DNA of 64,000 nucleotides from CAVQGZ01 sp963714455 (GTDB taxonomy: Bacteria; Actinomycetota; Actinomycetes; Jiangellales; Jiangellaceae), in the NCBI GenBank assembly GCA_963714455.1, contig CAVQON010000012.1:1-64000 (forward strand), given 5' to 3'. Both the position numbers and the translations under genes were made by a program. The notes below the pieces were generated by a model. The model saw only the letters and a program-made list of their open reading frames with translations, was not told the origin of the DNA and searched no databases. Below, piece by piece: positions 8,457-17,202 of the stretch (position 1 is the stretch's first letter; the number at the start of each line of letters is the position of its first letter).

Positions 8457-8666
8457 TCAGTTGATCAGGCTGAACGACCCGTCACGGTGCTGGACGAAGT
8501 AGGCGGTGTAACCGCCGGGGTTCCCCTGGCGGTGCTTCGGAAGGAACACCCCATATGTGTGATCGGCCCAACCGGGGCACGCGCGCCGAACGTCATCAGC
8601 TCGGAACCTCTCAGGCAAGGAGTGTTCGCGCCTGGCCCTGCGGACGTCCTCTACGAAGCGGCTCAC
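8457..8666 (-). CDS. Small hypothetical protein (69 aa)
   Basis: GTG 8666 to TGA 8457 encodes a charged 69-residue protein: an N-terminal helix (FVEDVRRARREHSLPERF), then DDVRRACPGWADHTYGVFLPK and HRQGNPGGYTAYFVQ, ending in DGSFSL. The motif Y..FLPKHR.GNPGG.T..F is conserved in small domains of unknown function that also occur at the end of larger, restriction-like proteins. That is recognition of a pattern, not a function. The start has only a weak ribosome binding site. No partner gene is evident. Confidence 0.65.
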   Translation of the reverse strand: MSRFVEDVRRARREHSLPERFRADDVRRACPGWADHTYGVFLPKHRQGNPGGYTAYFVQHRDGSFSLIN

Positions 8667-8784
8667 GATTTCATCATCCCCGTCGCATCAGAAGTGAAGC
8701 AAGGCGCGCGGCGCGCGGCGAGATGCAGCGGGCGGAGGGCCGTGACCGAGCACATGTGGATGGCGAGGCTGTGTGGCAGGGCGG

Positions 8785-9219
8785 TCAGTCGTCGATGTGC
8801 GCTGCGCCCCGTTGCTGCAACGCCTCGATGCCGTCCCGCATGGCTCGGAGTCTTGTCGCCGGGTGCCCGACCCAGTCAGTGAGTTCGCCGACGACGCGCA
8901 GCGGCGCACGGCTGCGGAAGGACTTCGTCGGGTTCCCGTGGAGCTTCTTGTCGGTGACATTCGGGTCGTCTTCGAACGGGCCCGTCGGCTCGACGAGGCG
9001 AATCCGCCCGGCGCCCTCACCCCAAGCAAGCTCCGCACCCCAGACCGCGGCATCCAGCGTCGCAGTGAAGTACACGTAGTTGATCATCCGGCCGACCTCG
9101 AACCTCGACTCGCGGCCGGGCACCAGCAGCTCACCCACCCCGAGGCTCGCCTTGGTGCCGTGCAAGTAGGCGCCAGCCTCGTAGACCTCGAAGGGCACCG
9201 GTTCCCTCGCGACATCCAC
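8785..9219 (-). CDS. arr: Rifampin ADP-ribosyltransferase
   Basis: From GTG 9219 a 144-residue protein, the usual Arr length. It begins VDVAREPVPFEVYEAGAYLH and shows GTKASLGVGELLVPG, NYVYFTATLDAAVWGAELA, RIRLVEPTGPFEDDPNVTDK and LRVVGELTDWVGHP. These match the Arr family, in which the HGTK, YFTAT and DDPNVTDKK segments form the NAD and rifamycin sites. The reaction is ADP-ribosylation of the C21/C23 hydroxyl region of rifamycins, which inactivates them. The in-frame region upstream of GTG 9219 looks noncoding. The gene is alone, in an accessory stretch flanked by repeat copies. Chromosomal arr is common in actinobacteria, so it need not be a recent acquisition. Confidence 0.92.
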   Translation of the reverse strand: MDVAREPVPFEVYEAGAYLHGTKASLGVGELLVPGRESRFEVGRMINYVYFTATLDAAVWGAELAWGEGAGRIRLVEPTGPFEDDPNVTDKKLHGNPTKSFRSRAPLRVVGELTDWVGHPATRLRAMRDGIEALQQRGAAHIDD

Positions 9220-9349
9220 CTGCTCGACCGTAGCCCGCGCCGGGGTCCACCGTGACCAGCGAGCGCGTGGTGCCCGAGGTTGATCCGCGGCGTCTCTCGG
9301 CAGAGCATCAACGACGGTGCAGCAGATACCCCCGTGATCTCGTCGCAGT

Positions 9350-9366
9350 GCGTCCGCAGGCGGCGG
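9350..9366 (+). repeat. Short dispersed repeat, copy 4
   Basis: GCGTCCGCAGGCGGCGG, preceded by GTGATCTCGTCGCA, which resembles the matching position of copy 3 (GGATCGTCTCGTCGCG). It lies in the 365-bp gap between arr and the SDR gene; the gap holds no gene. Confidence 0.6.
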
Positions 9367-9584
9367 TAGGACGTACCTGGGTGTCGACGGGATCGGCGGG
9401 TGGGTATCTGCCACGGGGTGGGGGCTGTTGGCGGATTCTGACGTGTTTGCGGCGCGAAGACCTCGGGCAGCTACGGCGTGGTGGGCACATGGTGAGCGGG
9501 CTCGCCCGCGACACGGCTTCACGATGCCTCGAGGGGGTCTTTGTCGGGGCTTGCCCTCGGACGGGAGGTCCGTTGGGGGTGGCG

Positions 9585-10454
9585 TCAGCGCAGGCCGTAG
9601 ATCTGGGTCGTGACGTACTCGAAGACTGACGCGGGTAGGTAGTTCTTGGCCTGCAGGGACCAGCGTTGGGAGGGCTTCCCGACCAGGTATCGGGGCCGCA
9701 GCCGTGGGGTGCGTATGAGGCGGGTCACGAGGTCAGCGAGAAGGGCGGGATCTGGCCCGTGGTGTTCGTCGCGCTCGTAGTGGGCCATGGTGCGGGCGTA
9801 CCGCTCGGCGTGGATGTCGGAGTGTGCGGCGCGGGCTTCGGTGCGTGCGGCTGCGAAGCCGGTTCGGAAGTCGCCGGGGGCGACCGTGCACGCGTCGATG
9901 GGGCTGTCGGCCAGCTCGAGGCGCAGTGAACTCACTAGGCCTTCGACGGCATGTTTGCTGGCTGCGTAGAGGGGTTGGTAGGCCATCCCTGTGAGCCCGG
10001 CCAGGGAGGAGATGGTGATGATGCGTCCGGATCCCTGGGATCGCATGACGGGCAGGACCGCGCGCGTGACCCGCAAGACCCCGTAGACGTTGGTGTCCAT
10101 CTGCCAGGCCGCCTCGTCGATGGAGGTGTCTTCCAGCGCGCCGCTGAGTCCGGCTCCGGCGTTGTTGACGAGCACGTCGACACGGCCCTCGGCAGCGACC
10201 ACTGCGTCCACGCAGCGCTGGACGGACTCCTCGGAGCCGACGTCGAGCGGCAGCATCGGCACTGGCGACTGGAACCGGTCGGGGCGGCGGCTGGTGCCGT
10301 ACACGTTGTGCCCGGCCTGCTGGGCGGCGTGAGCGATGGCTTGTCCGAACCCCGACGACGCCCCTGTCACGAGGACGACCCGTGGCGTGCGCGGGGGACG
10401 TCGGCCCCGGCGCGGGCGGGGTCGAGTGTCGGTGCGGGTGGTGGTGTCGGTCAT
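9585..10454 (-). CDS. SDR-family oxidoreductase
   Basis: A 289-residue protein from ATG 10454 with GAGGAGC upstream. The Rossmann glycine motif TGASSGFGQAIAHAAQ is near residue 28, then LVNNAG, and the catalytic Ser and Y...K in SSLAGLTG and YAASKHAVEG, as in classical short-chain dehydrogenases. The residue after the second strand (SRRPDR) favours NADP(H). The C-terminal PKYLVGK-type loop is typical of SDRs close to 17-beta-HSD-like enzymes. The substrate is unknown. It is the last gene of a four-gene minus-strand operon; its start overlaps the DUF1707 gene stop by 4 bp. A TetR regulator is divergent at the operon head. Confidence 0.9.
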   Translation of the reverse strand: MTDTTTRTDTRPRPRRGRRPPRTPRVVLVTGASSGFGQAIAHAAQQAGHNVYGTSRRPDRFQSPVPMLPLDVGSEESVQRCVDAVVAAEGRVDVLVNNAGAGLSGALEDTSIDEAAWQMDTNVYGVLRVTRAVLPVMRSQGSGRIITISSLAGLTGMAYQPLYAASKHAVEGLVSSLRLELADSPIDACTVAPGDFRTGFAAARTEARAAHSDIHAERYARTMAHYERDEHHGPDPALLADLVTRLIRTPRLRPRYLVGKPSQRWSLQAKNYLPASVFEYVTTQIYGLR

Positions 10455-10933
10455 CGGAGCGCGCTCCTCTGCGTATCCGCGGGCGGCCGGTGGTGACAGC
10501 GGCGACGAGCTGGGCCCACGGTCCACCACAGCACAGGCAGGAACAACAGGGCCGCGCCTTGGGTGACAACGGTGAGGGCGATGCCCAGGACGACCAGCAG
10601 AGCGACAGGAGGCCTACGTCGCGCAGGAGTGCCTGCGGCCTGCCCGGCCGGCTCGGGAACAAGGCCCGTGTCCAGGCTGGGGAGGTCGGCGAGCAGCGCG
10701 TCCAGCTCGTGCTGGTGCGTGGCGGACAGGGCGAGTGCGCTGCGCTCGTCAAGCTCTGCCACGTCGAGCCGTCCCTGGGCGTAGTGCTCGCCGAGCAGGG
10801 ACGCGACCCGGGTGCGGTCGTTGTCGCCGATTCGCACGAGCACTGGACGTGTCGGGAGGCGCTGAGGGTGCGTGTCCGCGCTCAGTGGCCCGTGGTCAGG
10901 GCACTGCTGGTGTGTTCCTGGCCAGGCGCTCAT
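10451..10933 (-). CDS. DUF1707 domain membrane protein
   Basis: 160 residues from ATG 10933. Residues 33-85 (VRIGDNDRTRVASLLGEHYA, GRLDVAELDERSALAL, HELDALLADLP) are a complete DUF1707 (SHOCT-like) domain. A C-terminal pair of hydrophobic segments around residues 109-140 forms one or two membrane helices, followed by a basic tail. DUF1707 proteins often accompany actinobacterial regulators and membrane stress functions, but their role is unknown. The ATGA overlap with the SDR gene downstream implies translational coupling. Confidence 0.85.
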   Translation of the reverse strand: MSAWPGTHQQCPDHGPLSADTHPQRLPTRPVLVRIGDNDRTRVASLLGEHYAQGRLDVAELDERSALALSATHQHELDALLADLPSLDTGLVPEPAGQAAGTPARRRPPVALLVVLGIALTVVTQGAALLFLPVLWWTVGPARRRCHHRPPADTQRSALR

Positions 10934-11391
10934 AGGTCGGGGTAGAGGTTGTCGGGGTCGTCGATGGCGTCCCAGGCGCTGGTGTCGAAGCCGCGGTCGC
11001 GGCAGGTCACCTGGGGCTGGTGGACGACCTTGGCGCGGTCGGACAGGGGGCGGAACTGGATGTCGGCCAGCCCGAAGACGTGCAGGGTCAGCTGGCCGCT
11101 GGTGCAGTTGAGCGCCTGGTCGACGATCGGTCCGGGCCAGTAGAGCCCGTCGTCGGTGAGGTACCAGGAGGCGTAGTCGGTAGGGGTGCCCGTCCAGCCC
11201 TGGTAGGGGTAGGTGTAGCCGCCGTTGGTCCGGTCGGCGTCGCGAACACCGACCACGGTGCCGACGATCAGCGCCACGACGGTGACGGCGCCGATGACGG
11301 CCAGCGTGGCGACCCCGGCGCGACCGAGGCGGGACCGCCGGGTGCGGGGTCGGGTCGGGGTGGTCGTGGGGTCCGTGGTCGGGGCGCTCAC
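10930..11391 (-). CDS. Membrane-anchored extracytoplasmic protein
   Basis: 153 residues from GTG 11391, overlapping the upstream gene stop by 4 bp (GTGA). A short Thr/Arg/Pro-rich cytoplasmic tail is followed by one membrane helix (residues 27-48). The rest is an outward-facing domain with two Cys (about 96 and 130) that could pair, and aromatic clusters (GGYTYPYQGW, ASWYLTDDGLYWPGP). No known domain is recognised. The operon context with two other small membrane proteins and an SDR suggests an envelope-linked function; this is inference. Confidence 0.72.
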   Translation of the reverse strand: MSAPTTDPTTTPTRPRTRRSRLGRAGVATLAVIGAVTVVALIVGTVVGVRDADRTNGGYTYPYQGWTGTPTDYASWYLTDDGLYWPGPIVDQALNCTSGQLTLHVFGLADIQFRPLSDRAKVVHQPQVTCRDRGFDTSAWDAIDDPDNLYPDL

Positions 11392-11789
11392 CGAACGCTC
11401 CTGCTGTAGGCCACGCCGGCGGTGGTGGACAGTGCGAGCAGCACCAGGGTGAGACCGATGGCGACCGGGCCGATGGTGGAGTCGGCGGCACCGAAGTAGT
11501 CGGCCAGGTGGCCCACGACCAGGCCGGCGGCGATAGCGATCGCGGCGACCAGCCCACCGGCCCACAACCGCGGGCGCAGCGCGGTCGCGGCCAGTCCGGT
11601 CCCCGCGCCGATCTGCAACCAGGCGCCGATCTGGTCGTTCGGGTCGGCGACGAGGACGGCCCCGGTGCCGAGCAGTCCGAGCGCAGCAGCGATCAGGGCC
11701 ACCCGGACGAGGCGCCCGACAGGCGGCGGCACTACTGGCTTGTCTCCCGGCCGGGGGGACGTCGTGTCGTGCGTGGGGGTAGTAGTCAC
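11388..11789 (-). CDS. Small membrane protein, first gene of the TetR-linked operon
   Basis: 133 residues from GTG 11789, with GAGGAGG seven bases upstream, which fixes the start. After a Thr/Pro-rich N-terminus there are four hydrophobic segments (about residues 30-47, 52-68, 75-92, 104-125). No named family is recognised. It is the promoter-proximal gene of the operon that continues through the next three genes to 9585 by 4-bp overlaps. The 105-bp gap to the divergent tetR gene contains a clear palindrome. Confidence 0.75.
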   Translation of the reverse strand: MTTTPTHDTTSPRPGDKPVVPPPVGRLVRVALIAAALGLLGTGAVLVADPNDQIGAWLQIGAGTGLAATALRPRLWAGGLVAAIAIAAGLVVGHLADYFGAADSTIGPVAIGLTLVLLALSTTAGVAYSRSVR

Positions 11790-11823
11790 AGGTCCTCCTC
11801 GGGGCGAGTGCGTACGACAACCA

Positions 11824-11848
11824 CTATTGCGTACGCTGTTCGCAATAG
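11824..11848. promoter_or_regulatory. Palindromic operator between tetR and the SDR operon
   Basis: CTATTGCG (11824-11831) and CGCAATAG (11841-11848) form a perfect 8-bp inverted repeat with a 9-bp spacer. Outer CCACT/AGTGG bases extend the symmetry. TetR-family proteins bind such palindromes in divergent promoters. The site sits 35 bp upstream of the operon start codon at 11789 and 47 bp upstream of the tetR start, so autoregulation plus control of the operon is the simplest reading. Confidence 0.7.
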
Positions 11849-11894
11849 CAAGTGGTGTTTGCGTCTGGTGGGATCCATCGGCAGACTGGGCCAC

Positions 11895-12575
11895 GTGCCC
11901 ACCCTGACCAGGCGCGAGCGCCTCCGCGCGGACACGGTCGCCGAGATCAAGCAGGCCGCCCTGGACCAGCTCGCCACTCAGGGCGCGGCGTCGCTGTCCA
12001 TCCGCGGGATCGCACGCGACATCGGCATGAGCCCAGCCGGCCTCTACCGCTACTACGACAGCCTCGACACCCTCATCACCGAGCTCGTCACCGACACCTA
12101 CACCGACCTTGCCAGCACCGTCGAGACCGCCGTCGACCGGCGTGAGTCGGCGCGGGCACGACTACGGGCCGGCATGCATGCCTACCGCGACTGGTCGGTT
12201 GCCGACCCTCACCGGTTCCTGCTCATCTTCGGCACCCCCATCCCCGGCTACACCGCCCCTGAGGGCGGCCCCACTGAGCAGGCCAACCGCCGGATCGGAG
12301 CAGCCTTCTTCGGCGTGGCAACCGACGCGCACGCACACGGCGAGCTCGCCGTCGACGAGCCCAGGCGGCCGCCGAGCCCGACCGAGAAGGCCGCCGCGGC
12401 GCGATTCGGCGCCGACCTCCCCGCAGCCGCCGTGCCCGCACTCGTCAGCGCCTACGCACACTTCCACGGCCTCGTCACCCTCGAGATCCTCGGCCAGCTG
12501 AGCTGGCTCTACCCCCAACCCGACGCCTTCTACGCAGCCGAGGTCGAACACATCCTCGACCGCCTCCTACGCTGA
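11895..12575 (+). CDS. TetR/AcrR-family transcriptional regulator
   Basis: 226 residues from GTG 11895. The N-terminal helix-turn-helix is canonical: AALDQLATQGAASLSIRGIA, then RDIGMSPAGLYRYYDSLDTL (about residues 22-65). The C-terminal ligand domain contains YRDWSVADPHRFLLIFG and ends ILDRLL, as in the TetR_C_33-type group. It is transcribed divergently from the four-gene SDR operon with a palindrome between, so it most likely represses that operon and itself; the inducer is unknown. The 12576-12946 gap downstream holds only a repeat copy. Confidence 0.92.
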   Translation: MPTLTRRERLRADTVAEIKQAALDQLATQGAASLSIRGIARDIGMSPAGLYRYYDSLDTLITELVTDTYTDLASTVETAVDRRESARARLRAGMHAYRDWSVADPHRFLLIFGTPIPGYTAPEGGPTEQANRRIGAAFFGVATDAHAHGELAVDEPRRPPSPTEKAAAARFGADLPAAAVPALVSAYAHFHGLVTLEILGQLSWLYPQPDAFYAAEVEHILDRLLR

Positions 12576-12695
12576 CGCGGCGCGACGCCGGTCCCACCGC
12601 TCACGAACCGCGACCGCCCACTGACGCACAACCCTCGGATCCAGCCAGGGCCCCTGAAAGGCGTCCGACTCAAGACGCCAGGGCCGCGTCCTACC

Positions 12696-12740
12696 GGGCG
12701 GAATCGACGCCGGGTTGTGTGGTGCGTCCACTGGCGGCGG
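12696..12740 (+). repeat. Short dispersed repeat, copy 5 (long form)
   Basis: GGGCGGAATCGAC, then GCCGGGTTGTGTGGT, then the core GCGTCCACTGGCGGCGG (12724-12740). Aligned with 4429-4471, most positions agree over the full 45 bp. It lies between tetR and the protease gene, oriented like the others. Confidence 0.65.
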
Positions 12741-12946
12741 AAGGACACGGCCGCTGAGCGGGAGGCTGCGCGGCGAAGTGCCTGTGAATCCGACGCTTCT
12801 ACATGACGGCTCCTCGTGACGTGCTGGGGTCAGGTGTGAGCTGGTGGGTACGGAGGTATTCGAAGGCGACCCCCTACAGGCCATTGCCCCGCGCTGTGTG
12901 GTCTCGCTAGTGTCCGCCCGTCCAGCCGCACGATGAGGGAGTCCCC

Positions 12947-15900
12947 ATGCTCAAGCGAGTGCTGATCGCGGTGACGGTCACGGCTACGGCCACGGCTGGG
13001 GTGGCGGTGAGCGCCACTGCTCAGGATGTCGGCCCGGGTCTTGAGGTCTCCGAGCCGTCGAAGGCGGTGGAGGAGAGCGACAACGGCTCATACATCGTCG
13101 TGATGGATGAGGACCCCGTCGTGGCTGTGGTCGGCCAGGACCGGCTCGACACGCCTCGCGCCGATGCCCTGGCCGCGGACCTGGTCGAGGCGCAGGACGA
13201 GGTGCTGGAGTCGGTGGGTGCGGGCCCGGAGGAAAAAGTCAACACCTACACCACCTCGCTGAACGGATTCTCCGCCACGCTGTCCTATGAGGATGCCCAA
13301 GCCTTGGCGGCGGACCCCAAGGTGACTCTGGTGCTGCCTGACGAGCTTCGACAGAAGACCACCGACTCCTCACCTCGCTACCTCGGGCTGACCCGCCGCG
13401 GGGGTGCGTGGAGCACGGGGCTCACCGGTGAGGACGTCGTGGTGGGGATCATCGACAACGGCATCTGGCCTGAGCACCCCAGCTTCGCCGACGACGGCTC
13501 CTACCCTGATCTTGGCGTCACTCTGGACGAGACCTTCCGCCCGAGCTGCGAGTTCGGCAACACCGCCCACAACCCCGACGACGTGCCGTTCACGTGCAAC
13601 AACAAGCTGCTGGGGGCGCGGCAGATGCTCCAGACCTACCGAGCACTTATCGGAGCGACGCCCGCGGAGTATGACTCTGCACGCGACGACGACGGGCACG
13701 GCACCCACACCGCGTCCACTGTGGCCGGCAACCAGGGCGTGACCGCCACGATGCAGGGCCAGCGGGTCGGGGTCGTCTCCGGTATCGCTCCGCGCGCTCG
13801 GGTCATCGCCTACAAGGGCCTCGGTGCGCTTGGCGGCTTCACCTCCGACCTCGCCGCCGCCATCGACCAGGCGGTAGCTGATGGTGTGGACGTCATCAAC
13901 TACTCGATCGGTGGCGGTGCCAGCGCGCCGAACGGTGCGGATGACATCGCCTTCTTGTTCGCGGCCGACGCGGGGGTGTTCGCTGCGACGTCGGCTGGCA
14001 ACAGTGGCCCGGACGCGGACACGGTCGGGTCGCCGGCCAACGCCCCGTGGATCACGTCCGTGGGCGCCAGCACCCAGGCGCGGTTCTTCCAGGGTGTGGT
14101 GCAGGCCACCGGCCTGGACGAGAACAAGGACACGAAGGGGGCCAAGAACAAGCGGCCCGGCGGCAAGCACAAGAAGCAGCAGCTGCGCGTGACGGGTGCG
14201 TCGATCACCCCGTCCGCGGGCCCGGCCCGTTTCGTGGACGCGGAGCTCGCCGGCGGAGACCTGTGCGAGCCCGGAACGCTGGACGCGGCGGCGGTCGAGG
14301 GAGCCATCGTGCTGTGTCGCCGCGGTGCGGTCGGCCGTGCGGACAAGAGCCTCGCCGTGCAGCAGGCGGGTGGCGTCGGCATGGTGCTGTACAACAACAC
14401 CGACGACGACAACCTGTTCACCGACACTCACTCGGTGCCGAGCGTGCACGTGAACAACACCGACGGAGTCGCGCTGAAGAAATTCATCGCCGACAACGAC
14501 GGCCAGGCGACGGTGACGCTGCGTGACACCGCCACGAAGACCTACCAGAAGCCGAACCCGACGATGGCGTACTTCTCCTCCCGTGGCCCCAACGGGCCGG
14601 TCCCGGACGTCATCAAGCCGGACCTGACCGCGCCCGGTCACCAGATCCTCGCGGGTGCGTCGCCGGGGGTCGACCCGTTCGGTGACTCCTTCCAGGCGAT
14701 CTCTGGGACGTCGATGTCGAGCCCGCACGTGGCGGGGTTGTTCGCGCTGCTCAAGCAGGCGCACCCGGACTGGTCGGCTGCCGCCGCGAAGTCGGCGCTG
14801 ATGACCACTGCGAGCCGCCGCGTCCTGAAGGAGGACGAGAGGACGCTGGCCGACCCGTTCGACTTCGGGGCCGGCCACGTCGACCCCGGCAAGCCGTCCA
14901 GGAAGAACTCCATGTTCGACCCGGGTCTGGTCTTCGACGCCGGCCTGTTCGAGTACGCGGCGTTCACCTGCGGCTCCGACCTCGGCATCTTCACCGCCGG
15001 GTCCTGCGACTTCGTCGCCAGCCTTGACCTGCCCTTCGACCCCAGCGACCTGAACCTGCCCTCGATCGGCGTAGCCAGCCTGCCCGGGTCACAGACCGTC
15101 ACCCGGACGGTGACCAACGTGGCCGATCGGACGGTGACCTATCGGGCGTGGCCTCGGGATCCTCGCGGCTACGACGTGTCGGTCTCGCCGCGCAAGGTTC
15201 GACTCGGGCCCGGGGAGTCGGCGACCGTCGAGGTGACGATCCGCAACGAGAGTGCGCCGCTGGGTGAGTGGCGTTTCGGCACCCTGCGCTTCGTCGGCGG
15301 TGGCTACTGGGTACAGAGCCCCATCGCGGTCAACGCCAGCCAGCTGGACGCACCGACCGAGGTGGCCGCGAGCGTCGCCGACGGCGGCACGAGCTTCGAC
15401 GTCAAGTTCGGCTACTCCGGCGCCTACACCGCGGCCCCCCACGGGCTCGTCCCGTCCACAGTGCTGTCCGGAAGCATTGGGCAGGATCCCGATCAGACCT
15501 TCCCGAGCGGCGACGACGCACCCGGGCCTGGCGGCGGCGTCGACAGGTTCCCGATCGACGTGAGCGGGTCGGCCTACCTGCGGATCGCGCTGTCGATCCC
15601 CGGGGACACAGACATCGACCTGTTCCTCGAGGACTCGACCGGCGCGATCGTGGCCGCCAGCACCAACGGTGGCACCGACGAGCAGATCGACCTGCCGCTG
15701 CCGGCTGACGGGACGTACACGCTGGTCGTGCACGGCTGGTCGGTCCCGAACCGCGCCCGTCGCATACGCGGTCGACACCTGGTCGGTGCCGCTCACGCCC
15801 GGTGGCGGCTCGCTGAGCATCGACAGTGCGCCCGCCTCGGCCACCATAGGTGCAGTCGCGCCGGTCGAGGTGAGCTGGACGGGCCTGACCGACGCAGAGA

Positions 15901-15971
15901 AGTACCTCGGCGCCATCTCCCACACCGGTGACGGCGGGCTACTCGGGTTGACGCTGATCAACGTCCAGTAG
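12947..15971 (+). CDS. Secreted S8 (subtilisin-like) serine protease, C-terminal frameshift
   Basis: About 1,000 residues from ATG 12947 (GAGGGA upstream). Order: signal peptide (1-26, AVSATAQ cleavage region); inhibitor I9 propeptide (about 47-133); peptidase S8 with Asp170 (VVGIIDNGIWP), His251 (DDDGHGTHTAS), the Asn-bearing AATSAGNSG and Ser589 (ISGTSMSSPHVAG); a PA insert at about 400-530 (GGVGMVLYNNT); a fibronectin-III-like domain; a C-terminal jelly-roll. This is the plant-cucumisin-like layout used by large secreted actinobacterial proteases. Near 15750 the frame runs into Arg/His-rich nonsense (stop 15931), while a one-base shift restores APVAYAVDTWSVPLTPGGG and a stop at 15969-15971. 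It is either a real C-terminal mutation or a read error; the catalytic part is intact. Confidence 0.88.
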
Positions 15972-16482
15972 CGCTCGGAACAGGAGCGAGGGGCTGGTCG
16001 CACAAGAACGGCGACCGGCCGCTCCCTCCTGTGTGGTACCGGTAGATGCGGTCCGACTCCTCGAGCTCGATCACCGCACCGTCACTGGGCACCTGCTTGT
16101 ACCGCATCCCCGGGGCGGGACAGCCCAGGCTGGCGTCCGGCCAGGTGACCAACGTCGCCGTCACGACAGCGATGCTGTCGCCGCTGACGCCGAGCCGTTG
16201 CGCCAGGTCGTCCACCGCCACGTCAGCCAGTCCCGCCAGGCTCGGGTCGATCTCACCGGCGGGGAACACCGTGCTGTCGGAGCCCACCGGGGTGGCGCTG
16301 CTCGCCGGTGACGACTTCTGCGGCCGAGGCGTCGCCAGCTCGAGGGACGGTGTGGCGTCTGGTGCGGCACTGCTGCCGGCCGCGGACCCGCTCTCCTGCG
16401 ACATGCCTGCATCTTGCTGCACCACAGGCCCGCACGCGGCCAACAGGCAGGCCGCGCCCGCCAACCACACCGTCCACCTCAT
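15958..16482 (-). CDS. Putative lipoprotein
   Basis: 174 residues from ATG 16482. The signal peptide has a lipobox (LLAAC, Cys17), so the mature protein should be lipid-anchored outside the membrane. A Ser/Ala/Pro-rich linker is followed by a domain with VVTATLVTWPDASLGCPAPG, MRYKQV, ELEESDRIYRYHTG and a final LCDQP. The WPD.SLGCP...M.Y....: YHTG pattern with two Cys is a recurrent extracytoplasmic domain in actinobacteria and chloroflexi, of unknown function. Its stop overlaps the 3' end of the protease gene by 14 bp (convergent). 16483-16926 has no gene. Confidence 0.78.
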   Translation of the reverse strand: MRWTVWLAGAACLLAACGPVVQQDAGMSQESGSAAGSSAAPDATPSLELATPRPQKSSPASSATPVGSDSTVFPAGEIDPSLAGLADVAVDDLAQRLGVSGDSIAVVTATLVTWPDASLGCPAPGMRYKQVPSDGAVIELEESDRIYRYHTGGSGRSPFLCDQPLAPVPSATGR

Positions 16483-16926
16483 ACCCACTTGGACGCCGAC
16501 AGGCCCGTCCCGGTTCCCAAGCCCCCAGCAGCGAAGACCCACACTCGTCATGGAGATGGCCAACTCCTCAGTGCGGCCCACTACGCCGCAACCCCAGTCC
16601 GAGCCAGGACACTGCCCGGACGGAGCAGCCGGCGCAACGTAGTGGAAGCCTGCGGCCGCCGCAGCACTCACAGGACTGGCGCTCCGCTGCTTCGGGACTG
16701 TCCTGGGACAGCAGTACGCCAGAACCACGCCTCCGAAGCCAGAGAGACTTGACCGCCTGAGGTGACCCTCACTGTGTGGCGGAAACAGGACCTGGCGCAC
16801 TGGCACGTGTACAGACTCCCCGACACGACCAACGAGGGTTCGCCCTGAGGCACGCCCGTCAACCGCCCGTCGGCAGACACGGCCGTGTGGGGTGTTTGCT
16901 CTGGGCGCTACGACGGTGACCCACAC

Positions 16927-17197
16927 TGGGCGAAAGGACTCACCTCGTGGAGCTTGATCCCGGACCAGTACGCGAGCCTCCTACGTACATGGCGCGGGCG
17001 TCTCGGCACGGCCTCGCCGCGACCCCCCCTGCCGAGCTCGGTTGCGCCCCTGACCTGCCGTTCCCTCACTCCTCGCGGTGCCGGATGAGCTACGCGCGAG
17101 AAGCCTGACCGGCTCGGTCCAGCGCAGGGCCCAGCGGCCCACTTAATGAGAGCTGCTCGCAGAGCGATTCCAGACATGTTCCGTGCATCTCGACAAC
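16927..17197 (+). repeat. Diverged direct repeat, right copy (split)
   Basis: 16927-16988 (CTGGGCGAAAGGACTCACCT onward) and 17151-17197 (GCTGCTCGC...TCTCGACAAC) match 3053-3115 and 3107-3154 in the same orientation. The best 33 bp (17165-17197) differ at three positions. The right block ends six bases before the dnaB stop. About 160 bp of unrelated sequence separates the two blocks here. No coding frame is supported in 16483-17202. Confidence 0.6.
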
Positions 17198-17202
17198 AAC
17201 AA

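Noticed and set aside
16858..16870. GTCAACCGCCCG shared with position 291
   Set aside because: Only 12 bases in high-GC sequence with unrelated flanks; not enough to call a repeat.
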